The notes below the pieces were generated by a model, which made no database searches, was not told the DNA's origin, and saw nothing but the letters and a program-made list of their open reading frames with translations. From the NCBI RefSeq assembly GCF_001704295.1, contig NZ_CP012334.1, positions 1,314,084 through 1,378,083 on the forward strand: DNA of 64,000 nt. Direction: 5' to 3'. This document shows, piece after piece, positions 55,784-64,000 of this stretch. Position numbers and translations under genes: made by a program. Numbering within the stretch: position 1 is the stretch's first letter; every line of letters begins with the position of its first letter. The DNA comes from Bordetella sp. H567. Its GTDB lineage: Bacteria; Pseudomonadota; Gammaproteobacteria; Burkholderiales; Burkholderiaceae_B.

Positions 55784-56704
55784 ATGAACGACAAAGCCAA
55801 ACCTGCCCTGGGATTCGTGGGCATCGGCCGCATGGGCGCGCCCATGGCGCGGCGCCTGCTGGAAGCTGGCTACCCGCTGACGATCCACGACACCCAGGTG
55901 GACGCCGTACAGGCATTGGTGGCGCTGGGCGCGCGCGCGGCCGACTCGCCGCGCGCGGTGGCCGACGCGGCGTCCATCGTGCTGGTGTCGCTGCCCAAGC
56001 CCGACATCGTGACCGAAGTAGCACTGGGCGCGCAGGGACTGGTGCACGGCAAGGCGGCGCGCATCGTGGTCGATCTGTCCACATCGGGCGCACAGGCGGC
56101 GCAGCGCCTGGCGCGCGGGCTGGGCGAACGGGGAATCGCGTCGATCGACTGCCCCGTCAGCGGTGGGATGGGCGGCGCGGCCAAGGGCACGCTGGCCCTG
56201 ATGGTGTCCGGTCCGCGCGACGCCTTCGACACGCTGGCGCCGGTGCTGGAAGTATTGGGCAAGTCCTTCTACATCGGCGAAAAGCCGGGCCTGGCGCAAA
56301 CCATGAAGGTCCTCAACAACCTTGTCTCGGTGACGGCGCTGGCGGTGACGTCCGAAGCCCTGGTGATGGGCGTGAAGGCCGGCCTGGATCCCGACATCAT
56401 GGTGCAGGTCATCAATTCCGGATCGGGCCGCAGCAATGCCTCGGAAGACAAGATTCCCAAGTACGTCCTGAGCCGCAGCTTCGGCTTCGGTTTCGCGCTG
56501 GGCCTGTCGGCCAAGGATGTGGGGCTGTGCCTGTCCGAAAGCGAGGCGATCGGCGCGCCGCTGCGCGTGGGCAGCGCGGTGCGGGACCTGCTGAACGATG
56601 CCCTTGCCCGTTTGGGCGACCAGGCCGACATGACCGAGATCGTGCGACTGGCCGAGGAGGCCGCGGGCGTCGAGGTACGCGGCAAGGCCGCGCAGAAAGC
56701 GTGA
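55784..56704 (+). CDS. 3-hydroxyisobutyrate dehydrogenase-like NAD(P)-binding protein
   Basis: 306-aa beta-hydroxyacid dehydrogenase. The dinucleotide motif GFVGIGRMGAPMARRLLEAGY, the substrate-binding DCPVSGGMGGAAKGTLALMVSG (abbreviated) and the catalytic Lys in AQTMKVLNNLVS are standard. It also fits tartronate semialdehyde or glyoxylate reductases. A GGAGG ribosome site precedes the ATG. Together with the SDR and the divergent MmgE/PrpD it suggests oxidation of a branched hydroxy acid taken up via the Bug protein. Confidence 0.9.
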   Translation: MNDKAKPALGFVGIGRMGAPMARRLLEAGYPLTIHDTQVDAVQALVALGARAADSPRAVADAASIVLVSLPKPDIVTEVALGAQGLVHGKAARIVVDLSTSGAQAAQRLARGLGERGIASIDCPVSGGMGGAAKGTLALMVSGPRDAFDTLAPVLEVLGKSFYIGEKPGLAQTMKVLNNLVSVTALAVTSEALVMGVKAGLDPDIMVQVINSGSGRSNASEDKIPKYVLSRSFGFGFALGLSAKDVGLCLSESEAIGAPLRVGSAVRDLLNDALARLGDQADMTEIVRLAEEAAGVEVRGKAAQKA

Positions 56705-56711
56705 GGCCGCC

Positions 56712-57683
56712 ATGACGCCCCGAATCACGGCAGCCCTCATCGCGTCCGGCCTGGCAGTCATGGGAACGATGGTCCACGCGCAGGCAAGAGAAGACACCTT
56801 TCCGGACAAGCCCGTCACGCTGGTCGTGCCGTACTCCCCCGGCGGAGGCAGCGACAACATCGCCCGCGCGACCGCCAATTTCCTGACGCAGTACTGGAAG
56901 CATCCGGTCATCGTCGAGAACAAACCCGGGGCGGACGGCATGATCGCCACCCGCCAGGTCATGCGCGCGGCGCCGGACGGCTATACCCTGCTGATTTCCA
57001 TCCCCGCCATCGCCGCGCTGAAATACATCAACAAGGCGATGGAGGGCGATCCGTTGGTCGAATTGCGGCCGGTCAGCATGCTGGCGTCCGGCCCCACCGG
57101 CATCGTGGTGAAGGGCGGGACCGCGATCCAGACCATCGAGGACCTGAAGCGGGCCTGCGCCCAGGCATCGGCAGGCTGCAGCTGGGCCAGCGGTGAGCCG
57201 TTCACCTTGCTGGCCGGCACGGGGCTGGTTGAAAAGATGGGCTTGAAGGATATGACCAACGTGCGCTACGCCGGAACCTCGGCGGCCGTCAACGACATCA
57301 TCGGAGGACGCGTCACCATGGTCGTGACGGGGCTGTCTTCCGTGGTGCCGCACCACAAGTCCGGCACCATGAAGATCCTGGCGCTGAGCAGCGACAAGCG
57401 TCTGCCGGAAGTCCCGGACGTACCGACCTATGCGGAAAGCGGCCTGGGCGACGTCGACTTCACCAATAACTGGTATGGCATCTTCGTGCCGGCCAAAACG
57501 CCCGATGCCGTGGTCATGAAAATCGCCGATGGCATGCACCTGGCGGCGCAGGATCCGCAGGTACTGAAGGTCCTGCAGCCCCTGCTGATCCAGCCGGTGG
57601 GCAGCACGCCGGACGCGTTCGCCGCGACCGTCAAGCGCGCGCAGGCCACCGTTGACAAGCTGTCCAGCCATCTGACCCAGTAG
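56712..57683 (+). CDS. Bug/TctC family tripartite tricarboxylate receptor
   Basis: 323 aa. Signal peptide ITAALIASGLAVMGTMVHA, then the family opening FPDKPVTLVVPYSPGGGSDNIAR and VIVENKPGADGMIATRQVMR; RYAGTSAAVNDIIGGRVTMV and MKILALSSDKRLPEVPDVPT follow. It begins 7 bp after the dehydrogenase stop and is the last gene of that operon. No TctA/TctB permease is encoded here, so it must use a distant one or act as a sensor, as shown for some Bordetella Bug proteins. Confidence 0.93.
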   Translation: MTPRITAALIASGLAVMGTMVHAQAREDTFPDKPVTLVVPYSPGGGSDNIARATANFLTQYWKHPVIVENKPGADGMIATRQVMRAAPDGYTLLISIPAIAALKYINKAMEGDPLVELRPVSMLASGPTGIVVKGGTAIQTIEDLKRACAQASAGCSWASGEPFTLLAGTGLVEKMGLKDMTNVRYAGTSAAVNDIIGGRVTMVVTGLSSVVPHHKSGTMKILALSSDKRLPEVPDVPTYAESGLGDVDFTNNWYGIFVPAKTPDAVVMKIADGMHLAAQDPQVLKVLQPLLIQPVGSTPDAFAATVKRAQATVDKLSSHLTQ

Positions 57684-57725
57684 TTTCCCGCCGTGCCACG
57701 GGCAGGCGCCCGTGGCGCCGTCCCC

Positions 57726-58088
57726 CTATATGACGTCCGGCAGCGTCTCGACGACGTCCCCGTTGAAACGCGCGCGCCAGGTACGCAGGCGGTGTTCCGG
57801 ATACTCCACGCATTGGCCGTCCCGCAGCCGGAAGTGCTGCTTGTACAAAGGCGAGGCCACCACCAGTTCTCCCCCGAGCTGGCCGACGATGCCGCGTCCC
57901 AGTACATTGGCGCCGGACTTGGGATCGCGGTTGTCGATCGCGTACAGGGTCTGGGTTTCATGGCCCGGCAGATAGAACAGCGCGATCTGCGCGTCGTCCA
58001 GCAGGGCAACGACGCCGGAATTGCCGACCAGGTCGCGGCGCTGGCAGATGGGGCGCCAGGCCGGCTGGCGCTTGTCGGATGCGTTCAT
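57726..58088 (-). CDS. nirD: Nitrite reductase (NADH) small subunit
   Basis: 120-aa Rieske-like NirD. Segments WRPICQRRDLVGNSGVVALL, FYLPGHETQTLYAIDNRDP and GELVVASPLYKQHFRLRDG are typical; the protein has the Rieske fold but lacks the Cys/His cluster ligands, as NirD normally does. Its ATG overlaps the nirB stop by one base (TGATG), coupling the subunits. Confidence 0.95.
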   Translation of the reverse strand: MNASDKRQPAWRPICQRRDLVGNSGVVALLDDAQIALFYLPGHETQTLYAIDNRDPKSGANVLGRGIVGQLGGELVVASPLYKQHFRLRDGQCVEYPEHRLRTWRARFNGDVVETLPDVI

Positions 58089-60646
58089 CAGGCGATCTCC
58101 TCGACGATGGGAATGGCGCGGATCTCATCCGGCCGCGCCGGCCGGGGCTGGCCGCGTTCCTGCACGAAGCGGATGTCCGGATCGGCGCGCCGGTCGTTGA
58201 CGAAGGTGCGGAAGCGCTTGAGCTTCTCCGGGTCCTTCAGGGCATTGGCCCATTCGCATTCGTAGCGGTCGACGACCAGCTGCATCTGGGCCTCGAGTTC
58301 GGCCGCGAGGCCCAGGCTGTCGTCGATGATGACGGCCTTCAGGTAATCCAGCCCGCCTTCGAGCGCGTCGCGCCATACCGAGGTGCGCTGCAGCTTGTCG
58401 GCCGTGCGGATGTAGAACATCAGGAAGCGGTCGATATAGCGGATCAGGGTGGCGTCGTCCAGGTCGGTGGCGAAGAGTTCGGCGTGGCGGGGCCGCATGC
58501 CGCCGTTGCCGCAGACATACAGGTTCCAGCCCTTTTCGGTGGCGATCACACCAACGTCCTTGCTTTGGGCCTCGGCGCATTCCCGTGTGCAGCCCGATAC
58601 CGCGAACTTCAGCTTGTGCGGGGCGCGCAGGCCTTTGTAGCGGTTCTCGATGTGCAGGGCCATCTTCACGCTGTCCTGGACGCCGTAGCGGCACCAGGTG
58701 CTGCCCACGCAGGACTTCACCGTGCGCGTGGCCTTGCCGTAGGCATGTCCGGTCTCGAAGCCCGCCGCGATCAGGGCTTCCCAGATGTCGGGCAGCTCGT
58801 GCAGCTGCGCGCCGAACAGGTCGATGCGCTGGCCGCCGGTGATCTTGGTGTACAGCTTGTACTGCTTGGCGATGGAAGCAATGGCCAGCAGGCCGTCGGG
58901 CGTGACCTCGCCGCCGGGAATGCGCGGCACCACGGAATACGTGCCGTTCTTCTGCATATTGGCCATGAAGGTATCGTTGGTGTCCTGCAGCGGCACCAGG
59001 CTGGGGTCCTGGATGGGACGGTTCCAGCACGACGCCAGGATGGACGCCACGGCAGGCTTGCAGATATCGCAGCCGATGGCGCCACGGCCATGCCGCGCCA
59101 GCAGCGCCTCGAAGCTCTCGATGCCTTCGACGCGCACCATGCCGTACAGCTCCTGGCGGGTGTAGGGAAAGTGCTCGCACAGGCTCTTGTCGACGGCCAC
59201 GCCACGGCGCGACAGCTCGTGTTCGAAGACCTGCTTCAGCAGAGCGGTGCAGCCGCCGCAGCCGGTGGATGCCTTCGTGCACGCTTTCACCGCAGCCAGG
59301 TCCGTGCAGCCGTCGTCGATGGCGGCGCATACGGCGCCCTTGCTGACGTTGTGGCAGGAACAGATCGTTGCCGTGGCGGGCAGGGCGTCCGGCCCCAGCG
59401 CCGGCGCGCCTTGTCCCACCGGCAGGATCAGGCTGGCGGGATCCGCGGGCGGCGCGATGCCGTTCTGCGCGTACTGCAACAGCGTGTCGTAATAGCTGTT
59501 GTCCCCGACCAGCACCGCGCCCAGCACCCGCTTGCCGTCACCGGAGACGACCAGGCGCCGATAGCTGGCGCCGGCTTCATCGATATAGCGATAGCTGACC
59601 GCGCCGGGCGTCCTGGCATGCGCGTCGCCGATGGAGCCCACGTCCACGCCCAGCAGTTTCAGCTTGGTCGACATGTCGGCGCCCGTGAACGGCTGGGCGT
59701 CCTGCCCGCACAGCTGGGCCGCGGCGGTGCGCGCCATCTGGTAGCCGGGCGCCACCAGGCCGAACACCATGCCGTTCCAAAGTGCGCATTCGCCGATGGC
59801 GTAGATATGCGGGTCGCTGGTGCGGCAATGATCGTCGATGACGACGCCGCCGCGCTCACCCACCGTCAGGCCGGCGGCACGCCCCAGCCCGTCGCGTGGC
59901 CGGATGCCCGCCGAAAACACCACCAGGTCGGTCTCCAGCGGTTCGCCTTCCGCGAAGCGCATGCTGTAGCGGTAGCGCAGGCCCTGCTTGATCGCCTGCG
60001 TGGAGCGCGACAGGTGCACGCTGGCGCCCAGGGCTTCGATGCGCGACTTCAATGCGGCGCCGCCGAAGTCGTCCAGTTGCACCGGCATCAGGCGCGGCGC
60101 GAACTCCACCACGTGCACTTCCAGTCCCAGCGTCTTCAAGGAGTTGGCGGCCTCCAGGCCCAGCAGGCCGCCCCCCACCACCACCCCGCGGCGCGCGCCC
60201 GCGGCCGCCTCGCGGATCATGTCCAGGTCGTCCAGCGTGCGATACACCAGGCCGGCCGTGCCTTCCGCGCCGGCCACGGGCGGCACGAAAGGAAAGGACC
60301 CGGTGGCCAGGACGAGCTTGTCGTACGGCTGGCGGCCTTCTTCGGTGACGATCTCGCGCGCGCGGCGATCGATTTCCTGTACCCGGACGCCCAGGCGCAG
60401 GATCAGGCCGGGACGTTCGTAGAACGCCGCGTCGCTCATGGCCATCGACTCGGCGTCGCGCCCGCCCAGGTATTCCGAGAGATGCACGCGATCGTAGGCG
60501 CGCCGCGTTTCCTCGCCATAGACCAGAATGCGATAGCGGTCGAGCGCGCCCTGGGCGATCAGTTGTTCGACGAAATGATGGCCGACCATGCCATTGCCGA
60601 TCACCACCAGGGTCTGGAGGGGATGCGTGGGGTGCGCTGCATTCAT
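58088..60646 (-). CDS. nirB: Nitrite reductase (NADH) large subunit
   Basis: 852-aa cytoplasmic, assimilatory-type siroheme nitrite reductase making ammonium. Order: FAD domain (VIGNGMVGHHFVEQL), NAD domain (VVVGGGLLGLEAANSL), a BFD-like [2Fe-2S] domain (CSCHNVSKGAV, then TGCGGC), a second short BFD segment (GCDICKPAV) and the siroheme/[4Fe-4S] domain with Cys motif KSCVGSTWCRYG and SGCTRECAEAQ. The ATG at 60646 is preferred; a GTG at 60655 in frame lacks a ribosome site. No nitrate reductase or transporter is adjacent. The leader contains two hairpins. Confidence 0.96.
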   Translation of the reverse strand: MNAAHPTHPLQTLVVIGNGMVGHHFVEQLIAQGALDRYRILVYGEETRRAYDRVHLSEYLGGRDAESMAMSDAAFYERPGLILRLGVRVQEIDRRAREIVTEEGRQPYDKLVLATGSFPFVPPVAGAEGTAGLVYRTLDDLDMIREAAAGARRGVVVGGGLLGLEAANSLKTLGLEVHVVEFAPRLMPVQLDDFGGAALKSRIEALGASVHLSRSTQAIKQGLRYRYSMRFAEGEPLETDLVVFSAGIRPRDGLGRAAGLTVGERGGVVIDDHCRTSDPHIYAIGECALWNGMVFGLVAPGYQMARTAAAQLCGQDAQPFTGADMSTKLKLLGVDVGSIGDAHARTPGAVSYRYIDEAGASYRRLVVSGDGKRVLGAVLVGDNSYYDTLLQYAQNGIAPPADPASLILPVGQGAPALGPDALPATATICSCHNVSKGAVCAAIDDGCTDLAAVKACTKASTGCGGCTALLKQVFEHELSRRGVAVDKSLCEHFPYTRQELYGMVRVEGIESFEALLARHGRGAIGCDICKPAVASILASCWNRPIQDPSLVPLQDTNDTFMANMQKNGTYSVVPRIPGGEVTPDGLLAIASIAKQYKLYTKITGGQRIDLFGAQLHELPDIWEALIAAGFETGHAYGKATRTVKSCVGSTWCRYGVQDSVKMALHIENRYKGLRAPHKLKFAVSGCTRECAEAQSKDVGVIATEKGWNLYVCGNGGMRPRHAELFATDLDDATLIRYIDRFLMFYIRTADKLQRTSVWRDALEGGLDYLKAVIIDDSLGLAAELEAQMQLVVDRYECEWANALKDPEKLKRFRTFVNDRRADPDIRFVQERGQPRPARPDEIRAIPIVEEIA

Positions 60647-60685
60647 GGATATCACCGGGGCGTAGCGATTGCGTTTTCAAAAGGC

Positions 60686-60764
60686 AAAAAGGCGCCGACG
60701 ACCGTGGGGTCGAAGGCGCCTTTGCCTGTGATGCTCGGATTGTGTGGCCGGGATCGCGCCCGGC
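60686..60764 (-). promoter_or_regulatory. nirB leader: hexaloop hairpin followed by terminator-like hairpin
   Basis: Reading the minus strand, GCCGGG-CGCGAT-CCCGGC (60764-60747) is a 6-bp stem with a six-base loop. Then GGCGCC (60720-60715) pairs with GGCGCC (60696-60691), flanked by AAA/TTT and ending in TTTTT (60690-60686), a good intrinsic terminator 40 bp before the nirB start. This resembles nas/nir leaders controlled by ANTAR antiterminators, but could simply end the upstream lipoprotein transcript. Confidence 0.5.
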
Positions 60765-60890
60765 ATAAACATCAAAGCAATATGCATGCCATGCCGCGCA
60801 GGCCCGGCCGGATCGACGTCGCGGCCGCCGTGCGCCACGGTGGTGCCCAATATTGTGCGGCGCGCACGGTTTTGGGGCGGCCGGCGACCG

Positions 60891-61346
60891 CTACGGCAGG
60901 TCCAGGTCCAGGAGCAGGGGCGAGCGGTCCGGATACAGGGCGTGGATATATCGCCGGCAGGTCTTGATGTTGCCGTCGTAGCCGCTACCCCGGACGATGT
61001 TGTCGTGGTCCACGTGCAGCTTGACGGTGCAATGGGCGTGCAGGACGACCGGTGTCGTGATGGCGAATTGCGCGCCGTACTCCTTGGGTTTTTCTCCCCC
61101 GTACCTCCCCGCGGAGGCCGAGGTGGACTGCGTGACGTAGTCTGTTCGCGTTTCGTTGAGGGACCAGACCAGTACCCGCATGCCGGCGATATTCTCTTCC
61201 CCCACCGGTACGCCGAGGCGCTGCATGGCCATTTGCAGGGGTTGGCCATGCAGTGTTTGCAGGCCTTGCTGGAACCTTTGCTGGCTCGTCATGCAGCCTG
61301 TCAGCAGGCAACTGCCGAGTACCAGAATCCGGATGCTGTTCTTCAT
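60891..61346 (-). CDS. Uncharacterised lipoprotein
   Basis: 151 aa with a lipoprotein signal (IRILVLGSCLLTGC, lipobox LTGC with Cys18), so anchored to the membrane facing the periplasm. The mature part begins MTSQQRFQQGLQTLHGQP and ends with CTVKLHVDHDNIVRGSGYDGNIKTC, whose two cysteines may form a disulfide. I do not recognise a named family; the closing pattern is common in small betaproteobacterial lipoproteins. The ATG is preceded by GGGAA. Transcribed in the same direction as nirBD and the GNAT gene. Confidence 0.8.
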   Translation of the reverse strand: MKNSIRILVLGSCLLTGCMTSQQRFQQGLQTLHGQPLQMAMQRLGVPVGEENIAGMRVLVWSLNETRTDYVTQSTSASAGRYGGEKPKEYGAQFAITTPVVLHAHCTVKLHVDHDNIVRGSGYDGNIKTCRRYIHALYPDRSPLLLDLDLP

Positions 61347-61626
61347 TTCCCGTCGCGGCGTGGCCGTCCTCGTGAGCGGCAGGCGAGGAGAGCCTTGCAG
61401 GTCCGCGCTTGCCGAAAATCCGGATAGCCTAAGCGCGGGACGCGGCGGGGTAAGCCGGCGCATGCCGAAAAGAGCGGGCGTGCGGGCTGATAGCGTCGTA
61501 GGAAAGGGCTGCCGGCGTCGTCGTCGAAGATGGGTGCCCGCCGTCATGCGCGGCGTCGACCGCGGCTTGCGCAACGTCGGCAGGGCAACGGGGCGCCGCG
61601 GGTGGAGCGATCGGGGCGAGCGCCGA

Positions 61627-62181
61627 TCAGTCCAGCAGCCGAGCCATGATGATGATGTCCTCGTAGCGGCCGTCCAGGTAGCGCGCCTTGCGCTTGATGC
61701 CTTCCTCGACGAAACCGTAGGACTGGTATAGCGCGCGGGCCACGGCGTTGGCGGCATAGACCTCGAGTTCGACACGCGTGAGGTCCAGCGCCGCCGCGGC
61801 GGCGATGGTGGCGTTCAGCAAGGCCTTGCCGATGCCCCGGCCGCGCCAGTCCGGACGCACGCCCATGCCCAGCACGCCGGTGTGCGTGAAACCGCGCTGG
61901 CCCAGGGGAACGATATCGCACCAGCCGACGATTTCGCGGCCGACGAGCGCGACGAAATGCGGATGGCGCATCGCGATGTTGTTCATGACGAAGGCGCGCG
62001 TCTGCTCCGATGGCGGCGCCTCCAGGAAGCTCAAATGCCGGCGTTCACGCGCAACGGAGTCCAATGCGCGCCGATAGCCGTCGATATGAGCGGGCGCGAT
62101 CGGCAGGATCTGGTAGTCCGGGGACGGCCCCGCGGCCGCCGCGTCGGATAGGGCGCCGCGTGTGCGCTGCAATGGTTTCAT
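61627..62181 (-). CDS. GNAT family N-acetyltransferase
   Basis: 184 aa. The acetyl-CoA loop is GVLGMGVRPDWRGRGIGKALL (R/Q-x-x-G-x-G/A type), followed by LTRVELEVYAANAVARALYQSYGFVEEG and the closing IKRKARYLDGRYEDIIIMARL. This is the RimI/PhnO-like general type; the acceptor is unknown. The ATG at 62181 is chosen because the frame upstream (80 residues) is unconserved and overlaps the divergent promoter region. Confidence 0.87.
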   Translation of the reverse strand: MKPLQRTRGALSDAAAAGPSPDYQILPIAPAHIDGYRRALDSVARERRHLSFLEAPPSEQTRAFVMNNIAMRHPHFVALVGREIVGWCDIVPLGQRGFTHTGVLGMGVRPDWRGRGIGKALLNATIAAAAALDLTRVELEVYAANAVARALYQSYGFVEEGIKRKARYLDGRYEDIIIMARLLD

Positions 62182-62355
62182 GGTTGCCAGGATGGTGATA
62201 CGGGCGTTTGCCGCATAGTACGCCGCGCAGGGGGCCGATGCGATCACCGGCGACCGCCTTATGGATGCCACTTTTGGATTTATGCCGTCGGCGTGGAATG
62301 ACGCGATTGCATGTACGCACCGGGCGGCACGCCGTGCCCACGGCGTGTGCGGAGT

Positions 62356-62419
62356 TTGACAATCGCGGGGCTGCAAAATTATAGTCCGTTCAACGATATG
62401 ATGGTTCGATAAACGGAAC
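62356..62419 (+). promoter_or_regulatory. Promoter and possible IclR-type operator before MmgE/PrpD gene
   Basis: TTGACA (62356-62361) and TATAGT (62380-62385) at 18 bp read towards the MmgE/PrpD gene. GTTCGATAAACGGAAC (62404-62419) lies about 15 bp past the likely start site and resembles IclR-family operators (GTTCGAT type). Just upstream, CACGCCGTG/CACGGCGTG (62328-62347) forms a perfect 9-bp palindrome. The remaining leader up to 62602 shows nothing else. Confidence 0.45.
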
Positions 62420-62602
62420 AATCAGCAGAACAGTCTGACGAGCACAGTCAGGGGGATGCAGGGCGTGGCGGGCCGGGACGATGGCCCGCGTGACACCCGG
62501 CGTCGATCCGGCCGGCAGGGGTATTGAACAAGCGCGGCTCGACACGCGCGGATGACGGCATCGGCCTGGCGCGGACCGGTGCATCGCACAGGAGACCAGC
62601 GC

Positions 62603-64000
62603 ATGCATGCAACGCTTCCGGCGCAAGCCGTTTCGCCGCAAGACGCGGCACCTCCGCGGACGGCAGCCGCCGGGATGCCCACCGTCGCCGAGCAATGGGC
62701 GGCATTCCTGCACGACACCCGCTTCGAGGACTTGCCCGCGGACATCGTTGCCCGCGCCAAGTCGCGGCTGCTGGATGCCCTGGCCACCGCGGTCGCCGCG
62801 CGCGACCTGCCGGTGCCTGCCGTGGCGCGCCGTTTCGTGCAGGCCAACCGCGGTCCCGCCACGGTGATCGGCCATGCGGACACGCTGCCCACCGTCGATG
62901 CCGCCTTCGTCAACGCAACCCTGGTGAACGGCTGCACCCATGACGATTTCCTGGCGAAGTCCCATCCGGGGGCGGTTGCTATCCCCGCCGCGATGGCACT
63001 GGGCGAAGCGCATGGCGTGGGCGGCGCCGAACTGCTGACCGCCATCGTGCTGGGCTATGACATCGTGGCGCGCGCCTATTTGGGATCGCCCGGCATGCTG
63101 CCCGCATTTCGCGGCACGGGCGTGGCCGGCGCGATCGGCGCGGCCGCCGCGGCAGGCAGGATGCTCGCGCTGGATCGGGCGCGGATGGTCAACGCCCTGG
63201 GCTGCGCGGCGATGTTCGCCTCCGGCTTCGGCGAAGGTTTCCGTTCCGGGACCATGGACGTCAAGCTGAACGTGGGCTGGGCCGCCCGTACCGGCGTATC
63301 GGCGGCCGAACTGGCCGCGGCGGGCGCCACGGCATCGCCGCTGGCCTTCGAAGGCGAGTCCGGCTACTTCCGCGCCTTCGGCCGAACGGCCGAGCACGCC
63401 GCCGAGGCCACGCGCGATCTGGGCAAGCGCTTTCTCATCGAGGACGTCGTTTACAAGGAACGGCCGGTATGCATCTTCGTGCAGACGCCGGTGCACCTGG
63501 CGCTGACGCTGAAGGCGCGGCACGGCTTCGACGCGGCCCGCATCGAGCGTGTGACCATACGCGCGCCATGGCTGACCCTGACCAATCCGGGCTACACCAA
63601 TGTGGCGCCGTACCAGACGCCGTTGAAAGCGCGCATCAGCGTGCGCTTTACCGTCGCGGCCGCGCTGCTGGGCCGTCCGGTGGACGAATACGCCTACTAC
63701 GACAACACCGCCGATGCCGACGTCCTGGCGCTGTCCGACCGGATCGAGCTGCTCGATCCGGCGCCGGGGCAGGACGGCCGCGTCGATCTCGAGGTGGTGT
63801 GCGCGGGCGCCTCGCACGCGATTTCCGGCCTGGAGATGGACAGCCTGACGCCGACCACCGACAAGATCATCGCCAAGTTCCGCCGCCTGACCGCGCCCAC
63901 CATGCCGGCAGGGCGAAGCGAGGCGTTGCTGGACATGGTGCTCGCGCTGCAGGACGTGCCGGACATCGGCGCGCTGACGGCCTTGCTGCGACCCGCCCAA
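62603..64000 (+). CDS. MmgE/PrpD family protein, C-terminal end beyond the window
   Basis: An open frame of 466 codons that runs to the last base of the window without stop. The family is recognisable by AKSRLLDALATAVAARDLPVP near the start, NGCTHDDFLAKSHPGAVAIPAAMALGEA (abbreviated), GFGEGFRSGTMDVKLNVGWAARTGVSAAELA and KERPVCIFVQTPVHL. Homologues are 450-480 aa, so nearly all of the protein is present. GGAG lies 9 bp before the ATG. The opposite strand is also open but has no family features. Dehydratase or isomerase on a dicarboxylate-like substrate is inferred. Confidence 0.9.
   Translation, partial: MHATLPAQAVSPQDAAPPRTAAAGMPTVAEQWAAFLHDTRFEDLPADIVARAKSRLLDALATAVAARDLPVPAVARRFVQANRGPATVIGHADTLPTVDAAFVNATLVNGCTHDDFLAKSHPGAVAIPAAMALGEAHGVGGAELLTAIVLGYDIVARAYLGSPGMLPAFRGTGVAGAIGAAAAAGRMLALDRARMVNALGCAAMFASGFGEGFRSGTMDVKLNVGWAARTGVSAAELAAAGATASPLAFEGESGYFRAFGRTAEHAAEATRDLGKRFLIEDVVYKERPVCIFVQTPVHLALTLKARHGFDAARIERVTIRAPWLTLTNPGYTNVAPYQTPLKARISVRFTVAAALLGRPVDEYAYYDNTADADVLALSDRIELLDPAPGQDGRVDLEVVCAGASHAISGLEMDSLTPTTDKIIAKFRRLTAPTMPAGRSEALLDMVLALQDVPDIGALTALLRPAQ

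Noticed and set aside
58079-60967. 962-aa plus-strand frame opposite nirB
   Set aside because: Composition artefact; His/Gln/Arg/Gly-rich without any domain, while nirB on the other strand is complete and conserved.
62390-64000. 536-aa minus-strand frame at the right edge
   Set aside because: The plus strand codes for a recognisable MmgE/PrpD protein with ribosome site; the minus frame has no family features.

Overview
The window looks like a chromosomal segment of a high-GC betaproteobacterium of the Alcaligenaceae, most likely Bordetella or a close relative such as Achromobacter. The reasons are the gene order ffs-dnaX-ybaB-recR, the order greA-yhbY-rlmE-ftsH-folP-glmM, two orphan Bug/TctC-type binding proteins, an SphB1-like subtilisin autotransporter, and a GC-rich intergenic repeat upstream of carA. 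Genus assignment is an inference from gene content; no database was searched.

Layout. 1-3.2 kb: start of an exported Lys/Thr-rich protein on the minus strand, a tRNA-Arg(CCT), then an AT-richer accessory stretch with two tandem 281-residue paralogs of unknown function and the truncated start of a third copy. 3.4-7 kb: SRP RNA, dnaX, ybaB, recR. 7.2-11.1 kb: a CoA-transferase with a complete ABC importer of the sulfonate/taurine/nitrate type. 11.1-22 kb: carAB, then lpxO, an SDR, a histidine phosphatase and an NCS2 permease placed between carB and greA, then greA, yhbY and rlmE. 22.3-26.6 kb: ftsH, folP, glmM. 26.6-35.3 kb: a phosphate-economy block (olsB, ppx, ppk, pstSCAB) with Pho-box-like 11-bp direct repeats before olsB, ppk and pstS. 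35.3-38.5 kb: a GntR/UTRA regulator diverging from a Bug receptor and a D-tartrate dehydratase homologue, with a perfect 29-bp palindrome directly after a strong promoter. 38.6-43.6 kb: XRE regulator, class II aldolase, LysR, peroxiredoxin and Old Yellow Enzyme. 43.7-46.1 kb: tRNA-Pro, a MNT/HEPN toxin-antitoxin pair, and fetAB-like iron export genes. 46.2-53.2 kb: LysR, amidohydrolase, MFS transporter, subtilisin autotransporter. 53.2-57.7 kb: a MmgE/PrpD protein diverging from SDR, 3-hydroxyisobutyrate-dehydrogenase-like and Bug genes. 57.7-64 kb: nirBD, a lipoprotein, a GNAT acetyltransferase and a second MmgE/PrpD gene cut off by the window end.

How it works together. The conserved core covers DNA replication and repair, pyrimidine/arginine precursor supply, transcript cleavage, ribosome assembly and membrane proteolysis. 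The olsB-ppx-ppk-pst block forms a coherent phosphate-limitation response: replace phospholipid with ornithine lipid, make or degrade polyphosphate, import phosphate. The accessory half is typical of an organic-acid-scavenging betaproteobacterium, with small catabolic clusters each paired with a regulator or an orphan periplasmic receptor. The least explained material is the tandem 281-aa family beside tRNA-Arg. The clearest regulatory signals are the three Pho boxes and the GntR palindrome.
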